This document shows, piece after piece, positions 16,038 through 24,272 of a stretch of DNA of 62,785 bases. The position numbers and the translations under genes were made by a program. The first letter of the stretch is position 1, and each line of letters starts with the position of its first letter. The notes under the pieces were generated by a model. The model searched no databases and had not been told where the DNA came from. It saw only the letters and a list, made by a program, of their open reading frames with translations. Source of the DNA: an uncultured Phocaeicola sp. (GTDB lineage Bacteria > Bacteroidota > Bacteroidia > Bacteroidales > Bacteroidaceae); assembly GCA_944321335.1 (NCBI GenBank), contig CALUKX010000007.1, forward strand, positions 1 to 62,785, given 5' to 3'.

Positions 16038-17237
16038 TTATTTTTCGGCGAAACGTTCAATGATTTCCATACACATACGACCGTTGTGGTACGGACATTT
16101 CCAGAAACCCGCCTTATCGTCCTTACGGTTGATTGTTCCGTCGGGCATGCGGCTCCAGTACCATTCGCCTTCCTTCTTGTCGACCAGTTTCTCCTTGATG
16201 AAGTTCCAACAATCGGCTGCGATATCCAACGCCTTTTCATCGCCAAAATGCTGATACAGGTTCATGTGGCCTACAACATTTTCGGCCTGAACCCACCAAT
16301 GCAGTTCGCGGTCGATATGTTTCTTGTCGAGGAAGTTTTCATAAATCATACTTCCATCCGGATTCAAACCTTCATCGGCAGCGGCAGCAATCTGAATGAT
16401 TACCGGTTCCACTTCCTTCAGCAACTGCTTGTCGTCGAGAACCAATGCAGCTTCATGGATCAACCACGATGCTTCAATGTCGTGACCATAAGAGAAAATA
16501 TGATACTTGTTAGTCCAGTCTTCTTCGAAGAAAAGATTCAGATGATAAGTCTTCTTATCAAGAATCTTGTAGATGAACACTTCAATAAGGTTCTTCAACT
16601 GTTTTTTCAGACGTTCGTCCTTCCATACACGATACAGGTTTGCATAAGGTTCCAGGATATGCAGATGCGTATTCATGGTCTTCTTCTCGTTTTCGTCCTT
16701 ATCACTCAAACGCATATCGTTGATCGGTTGCCAGTCGCGAGTCAAAGCTTCCAGATAACCGTTCTTTTCAGAATCGAAGCTATACTTTTCGATAACCTCA
16801 AAAAGCTTTATTGCATATTCAAGTGCTTCCTTATCGCCGGTAGCACGGACATATTCGCTCAAACCATAGATTGCGAAACCGATGGCATAAATCTGTTTCT
16901 TCGTATCCAACGGATTTCCTTGCGCATCAAGTTCCCAATAGATACCTCCGTATTCCGGATCATAGAACTTGTCGATGAGATAGCATTTCGCACGGGTAGC
17001 CGTTTCGAGATAAGCATCCTTACGCAAGAGGCGGTAAGCGGCAGAGAAAGTCCACAGGATGCGTGCATTCAGGATAGCACCTTTCGATGCATCCGGGTAA
17101 AGCACATCATCACCCGAGATACGACCGAAAAAGCCTCCGTTCTTCTTATCCACCATCTTGTCCATCCAAAACGGCAGAATATTGTTTTCAAGTTCGTTCA
17201 GAACTTCCGAGCGTAACAACTCTACTTTATTATTCAT
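16038..17237 (-). CDS. AGE-family epimerase, probably beta-1,4-mannobiose 2-epimerase (cellobiose 2-epimerase type)
   Basis: A 399-aa cytoplasmic (alpha/alpha)6-barrel protein. Typical signatures are NGGFFGRI, ARILWTFSAAYR, HLHILEPYANLYR, SYGHDIEASWLIHEA, HWWVQAENVVGH and KCPYHNGRMCMEI, whose histidines form the active site. The enzyme family converts the reducing-end sugar at C2. In the Bacteroides fragilis mannan operon the corresponding gene makes 4-O-beta-mannosyl-glucose from mannobiose. The gene order GH26-GH130-transporter-epimerase is the same here. I chose ATG 17237; a GTG at 17249 would add four residues. The start overlaps the transporter stop by 8 bp, so translation is probably coupled. 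Confidence 0.9.
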   Translation of the reverse strand: MNNKVELLRSEVLNELENNILPFWMDKMVDKKNGGFFGRISGDDVLYPDASKGAILNARILWTFSAAYRLLRKDAYLETATRAKCYLIDKFYDPEYGGIYWELDAQGNPLDTKKQIYAIGFAIYGLSEYVRATGDKEALEYAIKLFEVIEKYSFDSEKNGYLEALTRDWQPINDMRLSDKDENEKKTMNTHLHILEPYANLYRVWKDERLKKQLKNLIEVFIYKILDKKTYHLNLFFEEDWTNKYHIFSYGHDIEASWLIHEAALVLDDKQLLKEVEPVIIQIAAAADEGLNPDGSMIYENFLDKKHIDRELHWWVQAENVVGHMNLYQHFGDEKALDIAADCWNFIKEKLVDKKEGEWYWSRMPDGTINRKDDKAGFWKCPYHNGRMCMEIIERFAEK

Positions 17238-18609
17238 TTTTAGCTTCACGTTTTAAGTTCAGTTTTTCCATAATTTCCTTACATCTCTTTTCACTCAACG
17301 GATAGAAAAGGATAAAGATAATAGAAATGAATGCAGCTGCAGCCGGCAGGAAGCTCAAGAACATCTTCAAACCTTGGATAGTTTCCGGTGACTGTACAGC
17401 ATTAGGTTGGAATCCGAAGAAACTCAACAACCATCCCGTTACAGCTGTACCGATTGCCCATCCGAACTTCTGGCTCATGGATGAAGCACTGAAGATCAGA
17501 CCGGTTGCACGGTTGCCTGTAGAAAGTTCCGAATAATCGGCACAGTCGGCATACATTGACCAAAGCAACGGGAAGATACTTCCGGCACAGATACTGATCA
17601 GGCACTGGAATACAAAGATCAATACCAGATCGTCCTTATCGAAGAAATAGAAGATAACACTTAAAACCACTGCAATCACCATAGCACCCGCAAAAGTCTT
17701 GCGCTTGCCGAAGAGGTTGCTGACCGGTGCAGCAAGAATTACCCCCAAGATATTCGCCATCTGTCCTACAGCCAGGAACAAGCCGCTCAACACAAACGAA
17801 ATACCGAACAAACTAATTTCGGCATGCTGGTCTTCGATGATGAAATATTTGAAGTAATAGACAGCTGCACCATCGCGGATAGAGTTGAACACCAAAGTAG
17901 CTACTCCGGCACCGAACAGAATCCACCAAGGATGATTATGAATCAAATCCTTAATATCTTGCTTCAACGAAGTCTTGTTGTCGTTCAACGGTTTCACACG
18001 TTCCTTTGTCCATGAGAAACATCCCAGGAACAAGATGATACACAATGCTGCGATTACCACAACGGCAGCCGTCCATGCCATCTGTTCCGACAAGCCTTCA
18101 CTGAACTTGTTTACCATCGGCATGAACAACAGCAGAGCGATGAAACTACCGATATAGGCAAACATCATACGGAATGTTGACAAGACATTACGTTCTTTCG
18201 GATCCGGACTCATCACACCCAGCAATGAAGCATAAGGCACATTAATACCGGAATAAACCATCATCATCAATGAATAGGTGATGAAAGCGTAAACCAGCTT
18301 ACCGGTTGTTCCGAAAGGAGGAGTATAAAAAGTAAGTACCCCGATTAACCCGAAAGGTACGGCCAGGTATAACAAATAAGGACGGAACTTTCCCCATCTA
18401 CTGTTGGTTCGGTCGGCAACTATTCCGACAATCGGATCAAACACTGAATCCCAAATACGAGTCACCAGGAACATGGTACCTACCATGGCCGCCGGCAGAC
18501 CAAATACATCGGTATAGAATATCATCAAATAGGCCCCGAACAACTTCCAGAACATGGAGGAAGCCATATCCCCAAATCCATAGCCTATCTTTTCTGTGAG
18601 TTTTATCAT
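17230..18609 (-). CDS. GPH-family glycoside:cation symporter (MFS), likely mannobiose importer
   Basis: The 459-aa inner-membrane protein has about 12 transmembrane segments and belongs to the glycoside-pentoside-hexuronide:cation symporter family of the major facilitator superfamily. Signatures are EKIGYGFGDMASSMFWKLFGAYLMIFYTDVFG at the N terminus, RIWDSVFDPIVGIVADRTNSRWGKFRPYLL (conserved acidic residues of helix II and the following loop), and the YADCADYSELSTGNRATGLI loop. It lies between the epimerase and the GH130 phosphorylase, whose substrates are mannobiose and mannosyl-glucose, so import of mannobiose is the likely role. It overlaps the epimerase gene by 8 bp and starts 32 bp after GH130. 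Confidence 0.9.
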   Translation of the reverse strand: MIKLTEKIGYGFGDMASSMFWKLFGAYLMIFYTDVFGLPAAMVGTMFLVTRIWDSVFDPIVGIVADRTNSRWGKFRPYLLYLAVPFGLIGVLTFYTPPFGTTGKLVYAFITYSLMMMVYSGINVPYASLLGVMSPDPKERNVLSTFRMMFAYIGSFIALLLFMPMVNKFSEGLSEQMAWTAAVVVIAALCIILFLGCFSWTKERVKPLNDNKTSLKQDIKDLIHNHPWWILFGAGVATLVFNSIRDGAAVYYFKYFIIEDQHAEISLFGISFVLSGLFLAVGQMANILGVILAAPVSNLFGKRKTFAGAMVIAVVLSVIFYFFDKDDLVLIFVFQCLISICAGSIFPLLWSMYADCADYSELSTGNRATGLIFSASSMSQKFGWAIGTAVTGWLLSFFGFQPNAVQSPETIQGLKMFLSFLPAAAAFISIIFILFYPLSEKRCKEIMEKLNLKREAKNE

Positions 18610-18641
18610 GGTACTTACTTTTATTAGCTTTTATTTATCGA

Positions 18642-19817
18642 TTATTTTTTCATTGTTTTCATGTTCTTATCGATCAGCTTCTTCAATGTTTCAACAGAAG
18701 CAGAAGTAGTCAGACCGTCCTGTGGAGTGTTCATACAGTAGTCTACCAACTTGTCGACAGTTGAAACAGCTACATGCATGCGGGTATCTGAAGATGCGTA
18801 GTAGATAAATACCTTACCATCTTCATCAGCAATCCAACCGTTAGTGAACAAGACGTTAGAAACGTCACCTACACGTTCTTCACCCATCGGAGCCATGAAG
18901 TGACCTGCAGGAGAAGCGATAACCTTAGTCGGATCTTCCAAAGAAGTCATGTACATGTACAATACATAACGAAGACCTGCAGCACAACCACGTACACCGT
19001 GAGCCAGATGCAACCATCCCTTAGGAGTCTTGATCGGATGAGGACCTTCACCGTTCTTCACTTCCTTGATCGTATGATAGTAACGGTAATCGATGATCTT
19101 TTCTTCCTTCACTTCAGCGTGAGTCATATCATCTACCAAAGCCCAACCGATACCACCACCGCTACCGGCATCGATGAAACCATCCTGCGGACGAGTATAG
19201 AGAGCATACTTACCGTTTACGAATTCAGGATGCAGAACTACGTTACGCTGCTGGCTCTTAGTCTTCAGATCCGGCAGACGTTCCCAGTTCACCAAGTCTT
19301 TTGTACGTGCGATAGCTGCAGTTGCTGTAGCAGATGACAAGTCGCCTGCAGGTGCATTGTCGTCGTGACGTTCAGCACAGAAGATACCATAAATCCAACC
19401 GTCTTCATGAGCGGTCAGACGCATATCGTAGATGTTTGTTGCAGGAATCACGTCATCCGGCATAGTGATAGGATAATCCCAGAAGCGGAAGTTATCAACT
19501 CCGTTAGGACTTTCGGCTACTGCGAAGAAAGACTTACGGTCGGCACCTTCTACACGGACTACCAAAAGATACTTACCGTTCCATTTGATAGCACCTGAAT
19601 TCAAGGTTGCGTTCATGCCGATACGTTCCATCAAATACGGATTCGACTTTTCGTCCAGGTCATATCTCCAGAAGATAGGAGTATGTTCAGCTGTCAGAAT
19701 CGGATATTTATAACGGGTATAAACACCATTACCGTCAGCAACAGGTTCATTCTTACGAGTGATCAACGCTTCGTGCTTAGCGAACAACTCTTTTACTTTT
19801 TCATCAAATGTGCTCAT
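18642..19817 (-). CDS. GH130 4-O-beta-mannosyl-glucose phosphorylase
   Basis: This 391-aa cytoplasmic protein is a glycoside hydrolase family 130 five-bladed propeller phosphorylase. It is predicted to split 4-O-beta-D-mannosyl-D-glucose with phosphate into mannose-1-phosphate and glucose. Family features include [67 protein letters not shown] (catalytic Asp of the YDxR motif), [15 protein letters not shown] (phosphate-binding His), and [34 protein letters not shown]. The match to the mannosylglucose subgroup rests mostly on the neighbours: transporter and epimerase downstream, GH26 9 bp upstream. No signal peptide, in line with the cytoplasmic pathway. Confidence 0.92.
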   Translation of the reverse strand: MSTFDEKVKELFAKHEALITRKNEPVADGNGVYTRYKYPILTAEHTPIFWRYDLDEKSNPYLMERIGMNATLNSGAIKWNGKYLLVVRVEGADRKSFFAVAESPNGVDNFRFWDYPITMPDDVIPATNIYDMRLTAHEDGWIYGIFCAERHDDNAPAGDLSSATATAAIARTKDLVNWERLPDLKTKSQQRNVVLHPEFVNGKYALYTRPQDGFIDAGSGGGIGWALVDDMTHAEVKEEKIIDYRYYHTIKEVKNGEGPHPIKTPKGWLHLAHGVRGCAAGLRYVLYMYMTSLEDPTKVIASPAGHFMAPMGEERVGDVSNVLFTNGWIADEDGKVFIYYASSDTRMHVAVSTVDKLVDYCMNTPQDGLTTSASVETLKKLIDKNMKTMKK

Positions 19818-19826
19818 AAAACTTTT

Positions 19827-20948
19827 TTATTTAATAGTATTTTTAATGTCGTTCATTTCCTTTGCAAAAACTGTTTTAGGGCTCTCGTAGAACTTCACGA
19901 AATCGGCAGCCGAAGGATGACCCGGATAAGGTGCATAGAAATGATTGTCCTTTTCACGGGCATTTCTCCATACCAGCACGTAGCTGATCGGATATTTTTC
20001 AATATTCGGCAATAAAGTACCGGTCCACCACAATGAATCCGGTACAGTTTCATAACCGGTTTCGGTTACAGCCATCGCCTTGTTGTGTGCCTTGCTTATC
20101 TGAGTCATGATAGTCAATGCACGGTTAAGGTCTTTCGGATAAGCCTCCTTATCGAACTGATAAGCGTCAACACCGATCAGATCGACGATATCATCACCCG
20201 GATAACGTTCAAGATATGCTGTTGAATCCTGAGGTTCGGTACCCGGTGAATAGGCATAAAGCAGCTGTGTAGCTCCCTTTTCCTGCATACGGTCGTATGT
20301 CATTCTCCACAAAGCCTTGTAGTCTTCGGTAGAACACAAATTCTGTCCCCACCAGAACCAGCTTCCGGTATGTTCATGCCACGGACGGAAAAGCACCGGC
20401 ACTTTAGTACCGTCGGCAGTCTGGATTGAGTTCAGGTAATCGGCTACTTTATCAATCCAACCAATAAACTTATCGTGGTTCGCACCTCCCGGCAAGACAG
20501 ATTTCACAACTGTAGAATCACTTACATCCCATGAATCCTTACCTGTAAGCGGATTGTCTACATGCCAACTGATTGAAACCATACCACCACGCTCATACTG
20601 TGCAATTATTTCCTTTCGGATACGGTCCAACGACACATTATCCAATGTCTTGTCGCCATAGATTTCCATGCGTCCCAAATCGAAAGACATCATGGCAGGA
20701 TAATCTCCACAAACGCTCTTCACATCGCTGCGATCCTCATCCCCATCCCATCCGATACCATATACCGGAGAATCGTGATGACCGAACATAAACTTTCCTT
20801 GCTGGGGCAAAGCATTCAGTTCTTTAAGCATAAAAAGTGCCTCCTGACTTTTTGCCGGTGTTTCGGTTGTATCCTTAGCACTCGAACATGCTGTAGTAAA
20901 GCAAGTTACAAGAGACATACCTAAAAGAATTTTTGCAGTGAATTTCAT
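19827..20948 (-). CDS. GH26 beta-mannanase lipoprotein (operon with GH130)
   Basis: The 373-aa protein is a glycoside hydrolase family 26 mannanase. Lipobox cysteine is residue 21. The catalytic domain fills the rest: GKFMFGHHDSPVYGIGW at its start, PVLFRPWHEHTGSWFWWG with acid/base Glu192, and KAMAVTETGYE with nucleophile Glu296. The residues after the cysteine (SSAKDTTE) are not clearly a surface-export signal, so a periplasmic role releasing mannobiose is likely, as for the comparable enzyme of B. ovatus. It heads a four-gene unit with GH130, the transporter and the epimerase. A -7 box lies 40 nt upstream, after a terminator. Confidence 0.93.
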   Translation of the reverse strand: MKFTAKILLGMSLVTCFTTACSSAKDTTETPAKSQEALFMLKELNALPQQGKFMFGHHDSPVYGIGWDGDEDRSDVKSVCGDYPAMMSFDLGRMEIYGDKTLDNVSLDRIRKEIIAQYERGGMVSISWHVDNPLTGKDSWDVSDSTVVKSVLPGGANHDKFIGWIDKVADYLNSIQTADGTKVPVLFRPWHEHTGSWFWWGQNLCSTEDYKALWRMTYDRMQEKGATQLLYAYSPGTEPQDSTAYLERYPGDDIVDLIGVDAYQFDKEAYPKDLNRALTIMTQISKAHNKAMAVTETGYETVPDSLWWTGTLLPNIEKYPISYVLVWRNAREKDNHFYAPYPGHPSAADFVKFYESPKTVFAKEMNDIKNTIK

Positions 20949-20987
20949 AATGATTAGCTTTTAATTAATGACTTTCTTAAAATCACA

Positions 20988-20995
20988 CAAAGATA
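20988..20995 (-). promoter_or_regulatory. -7 box for the GH26-GH130-GPH-epimerase operon
   Basis: CAAAGATA reads TATCTTTG on the minus strand, a match to TAnnTTTG, 40 nt upstream of the GH26 start. Together with the terminator at 21091-21145 it marks a separate transcript. No TTTG at -33. Confidence 0.5.
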
Positions 20996-21090
20996 GTATT
21001 TAGTTTAAACTTTTTATAATACAATTTTAGCATAAATCTCCAACTATTGTTATAAAACAAATTTTCGATGGCATATTGAAACGGATACAT

Positions 21091-21145
21091 AAAAAAAGTA
21101 ATCTGCACAATGACAGGCCAAAGACCCATCACTGCACAGATTACT
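21091..21145 (-). terminator. Terminator after the second GH26 gene (end of the susCD operon)
   Basis: On the minus strand AGTAATCTG pairs with CAGATTACT (9 bp, with further pairing inside), followed by seven Ts. Confidence 0.75.
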
Positions 21146-21178
21146 AATCTGAGAATAATATTTAAAACTACTTACCTA

Positions 21179-22600
21179 TTATTTCAAGGCTTCTTTAACG
21201 GCATCGCGATCAAGAACATATGGCTGACTCATTGCGTCCTGCCACCATGCTTGGTCGGCATGTAAAGTTGCAGCATTGTCTGAATCATACCATGGCATAA
21301 ACCACAACCAACGTGCACCATTCCCCCACTGTGCAGAAATCATACCTACACGAGAGTCTGTATAAGAAGAATAACCACATTCACTCAAAGCTACCATCTT
21401 TTCAGAATATTCACTATCAATAGTTTTATATTGAGCTCCGCAATCAGTTGCTGAATTTCCATAAAGGTCACGACCAATGATATCAACATAATTATCACCA
21501 GGATAAAACGTAGCATCTTTCAACTGAGTTGTCCATACCCATATTAAATTATTGATACCTTTTTTCTGGAAGAATTCAAACATGTAAACCCACAATTTCT
21601 TATAGACTTCGGCTCCACCTTTTCCCCACCAAAACCAAGCTTGTCCACCATTATATTCAAATATGTTTCCAGCGGCTTCATGAAATGGACGCCAAAGGAC
21701 TGGAATACCAGCATCTTGAAGCAATTTCAAATAATTTGCTTCTTCAGTCAAATCAGCTACAAAAACTTTATTTTCCCAAGTTCCTTCCTTCAAAGCATTT
21801 GCTGGATCAAAATCATTATTGGAAGCATCCGATGTATATTCAGAACTTCCCTCCTCTCTTGGCACATTCCAATGCCACATTGCAGCAACAATACCTCCAT
21901 TTTCCCACCAGTTTTTAACTGCAGAAATATCATTATAATCTATCCAATTAGCCGGTGAATATGCAAGATGAAGATAATCAAAACAATTGATAGCTGGATA
22001 TTTTCCTGTCCAAGCATAAACATCATCTGCCCCTGCAGTATTCCAACTACCACTTAAACCATTTACTCCATCCCGAGCCATTGTAGCAGAAAGAGTATGA
22101 GTTTTATAAACTGATTGCAAATAATCAAACAACTTCTGGGCTGCAGGCATAGCCGATGGAGTAACCAGCGGAACCATTTCTATTGGTTCATCAACAGATG
22201 ATTGCTTACAGGTTGTAAACTGTAATGTAACCGCAGATGCAGACAAACCATTCCGTCCTGTCACAACCCCCTCAGGGATATTCAGCACACAAGTGCGCTC
22301 ATATGCTGGAACATTTACACTGACAACAATTGTATTAGTGGCATCGAGTTTTATTTCTCGCATAATGCCACCCGTAAATTTCAATAATCCTTTAGCATTA
22401 TTATCCAGAACTATTGGTTGGTCATAAACCAAACTAATAGCAATATCTCCTACTGGCACTTGACTTGCATTGTTTTCAGGATTTGTTGATTGAAGCAGTG
22501 GAGCATTTTCCAACACAATCTGCTCTTCACCATCGCTACTACAAGCATTGACTATCAACAACAGGCTCAATAAACATAAACATTTACTCCACAATTTCAT
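21179..22600 (-). CDS. GH26 beta-mannanase with N-terminal Ig-like domain, probably surface-exposed
   Basis: A 473-aa lipoprotein: cysteine at residue 20 followed by SSDGEE, an acidic run resembling the Bacteroidetes surface-export signal. Residues of about 30-132 are a bacterial Ig-like (Big_5-type) domain (STNPENNASQVPVGDIAISLVYD). The GH26 catalytic domain follows, with IPVLWRPFHEAAGN (acid/base Glu308), QAWFWWGKGG and MVALSECGYSS (nucleophile Glu407). It should attack long mannan or glucomannan chains at the cell surface. I chose ATG 22600; the frame can be extended 8 codons upstream. It is the last gene of the SusC-SusD-binding protein operon, about 100 nt after the GH5 gene, and is followed by a terminator. 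Confidence 0.92.
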   Translation of the reverse strand: MKLWSKCLCLLSLLLIVNACSSDGEEQIVLENAPLLQSTNPENNASQVPVGDIAISLVYDQPIVLDNNAKGLLKFTGGIMREIKLDATNTIVVSVNVPAYERTCVLNIPEGVVTGRNGLSASAVTLQFTTCKQSSVDEPIEMVPLVTPSAMPAAQKLFDYLQSVYKTHTLSATMARDGVNGLSGSWNTAGADDVYAWTGKYPAINCFDYLHLAYSPANWIDYNDISAVKNWWENGGIVAAMWHWNVPREEGSSEYTSDASNNDFDPANALKEGTWENKVFVADLTEEANYLKLLQDAGIPVLWRPFHEAAGNIFEYNGGQAWFWWGKGGAEVYKKLWVYMFEFFQKKGINNLIWVWTTQLKDATFYPGDNYVDIIGRDLYGNSATDCGAQYKTIDSEYSEKMVALSECGYSSYTDSRVGMISAQWGNGARWLWFMPWYDSDNAATLHADQAWWQDAMSQPYVLDRDAVKEALK

Positions 22601-22700
22601 TTTCGTAGATATATAAAAAAGCATGTTACCAGAAAAATGAAATTAATTATCACTATTTCCAGTAACATGCAAATTTTAATAATTCTTAGTTACTGTAATT

Positions 22701-24254
22701 TTAAAATGGATAAACTCCAGCGGCAGCACCAGCTTTAATAGCATTTAAGGCACTTTCTGAATAAGGCTCCATATTATTATTTCTGTCTAAGAGACCAAAG
22801 TTTTCGCTATCACCTCCATAGACATTGTTATCCCAATAAAAGGCTGGGAAACCATGATCTTTAGCTTGTTTAACAACAAATTCCAAATAATATGCACGAG
22901 ACTCTTCAGACTTAGTAAAGTTAATACCAAAAGTCTGGTTACTAGAAGTTTTTCTATGGGCAGCAGCTCCAAATTCACCCATAATAACAGGAATGCCTTT
23001 ATCAACAAAATTGTATTTCAACTGATTAAATTTATTAATGATATCATTCTCTGTATTAGTTGAATAGGAAAGTCCCTCATATGGTTTGCCCCAATAGTAC
23101 ATGTTTTCACCTTTAGAATCATCTCCCTTCTGATAGCAGAAATTATATGGCTGATAGAAATGGAATTCCAAAACCAAACGATTTTCTATAGAATCTTCAG
23201 GTTTAACAAAATGTTTCAATGCATTATCAGGATCACAAGACCAAGGCTGAACAATCAATGTACGCCATGCGTTGTTTCCACCTGTAGCACGTACCGCATT
23301 CACAAATGTCTGGTTCAAATCATTCATATATGTGAATAAGTTACCATCGGTTGGTTCTGTCCAAACCTCCTGACCTTGTGAGATATAAATTACTTCGTTC
23401 ATAGCAGAGAACAGCAGATGCTCATCATAATTCGCAAATGTATTGGCAATCTGTGTCCACATATTATTAAACTTTGTCAATATACCTTCCTTCGTTTCAC
23501 TCAAAGTACCCGGAACAATACGATCATACCAATTATCATGGTGTGAATTCAAAATGACATACATACCATTATTATAGGCATAATCTACTACTTCCTTAAC
23601 ACGAGCCATCCATGCAGCATCAATATTCATTTCATCATCTGCATGTTGATACCAACGCACAGGAATACGAATAGCGTTAAATCCGTGATTTTTTAATGAT
23701 GTAATCATTGCCTGAGTTGTTGTCGGATTATTCCAAGCAGTCTCTCCTCCATCACTTTCGAATGTATTACCTAAGTTCCATCCGACGTTGATAGACTTCA
23801 AAATAGCTGTAGCATTGTTTTGCATACCGGCAGGAGCCGATGCATTTGTATCAGTATAATCTACAGACACGTGACCAGGTTGTGAAACTGTTACTGCAAC
23901 TGTTTCTGAAGGATTAGTCAGATTAGTAAATGTAACAATAGTGGAACGAACATCTTCAGATGTATTTTCTGTTGCATTAAGGATAATTCTTATTGCGCTA
24001 CCCGGAGTACCATATCCACTATTTCCAGTAGGTAATGTCAACCATTCATCGGCAATCTCCACCTTCCAATCTGAAGAAGCTGTCAGAGCCAAATAAAAGG
24101 TCGCCGCCTCGTTTGAGCTGAATGTATATTCGGTCATGTCAACTGCCATAGGGCCATAACCTTTATTGTCATCATCATCCGAGCAGGAAGCCATCAAGCC
24201 AAAGACTCCCACTAAGGAAATGAACATATACAATTTGAATAGTATTTTCTTCAT
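22701..24254 (-). CDS. GH5 (subfamily 4-like) endo-glycanase with BACON domain, surface lipoprotein
   Basis: A 517-aa lipoprotein. Cys24 is followed by SDDDDN, a strong surface-export signal. Residues 35-130 form a BACON domain (YTFSSNEAATFYLALTASSDWKVEI...VTVSQPG), a spacer module found in Bacteroidetes glycanases. The GH5 domain begins at NVGWNLGNTFESDGGETAWNNP, with acid/base Glu287 in FSAMNEV and nucleophile Glu427 in VIMGEFGA. The layout resembles the BACON-GH5_4 xyloglucanase of B. ovatus. GH5_4 includes xyloglucan, beta-glucan and glucomannan enzymes. In this mannan locus, cutting glucomannan at glucose-containing sites is the likely role. I chose ATG 24254, since the frame upstream begins with TTG. 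Confidence 0.9.
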   Translation of the reverse strand: MKKILFKLYMFISLVGVFGLMASCSDDDDNKGYGPMAVDMTEYTFSSNEAATFYLALTASSDWKVEIADEWLTLPTGNSGYGTPGSAIRIILNATENTSEDVRSTIVTFTNLTNPSETVAVTVSQPGHVSVDYTDTNASAPAGMQNNATAILKSINVGWNLGNTFESDGGETAWNNPTTTQAMITSLKNHGFNAIRIPVRWYQHADDEMNIDAAWMARVKEVVDYAYNNGMYVILNSHHDNWYDRIVPGTLSETKEGILTKFNNMWTQIANTFANYDEHLLFSAMNEVIYISQGQEVWTEPTDGNLFTYMNDLNQTFVNAVRATGGNNAWRTLIVQPWSCDPDNALKHFVKPEDSIENRLVLEFHFYQPYNFCYQKGDDSKGENMYYWGKPYEGLSYSTNTENDIINKFNQLKYNFVDKGIPVIMGEFGAAAHRKTSSNQTFGINFTKSEESRAYYLEFVVKQAKDHGFPAFYWDNNVYGGDSENFGLLDRNNNMEPYSESALNAIKAGAAAGVYPF

Positions 24255-24272
24255 AATTCTCAATTTTATGCA

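Noticed and set aside
16086-17216. 376-codon plus-strand open frame opposite the epimerase gene
   Set aside because: Shadow of a well-supported epimerase gene, with no promoter or domain.
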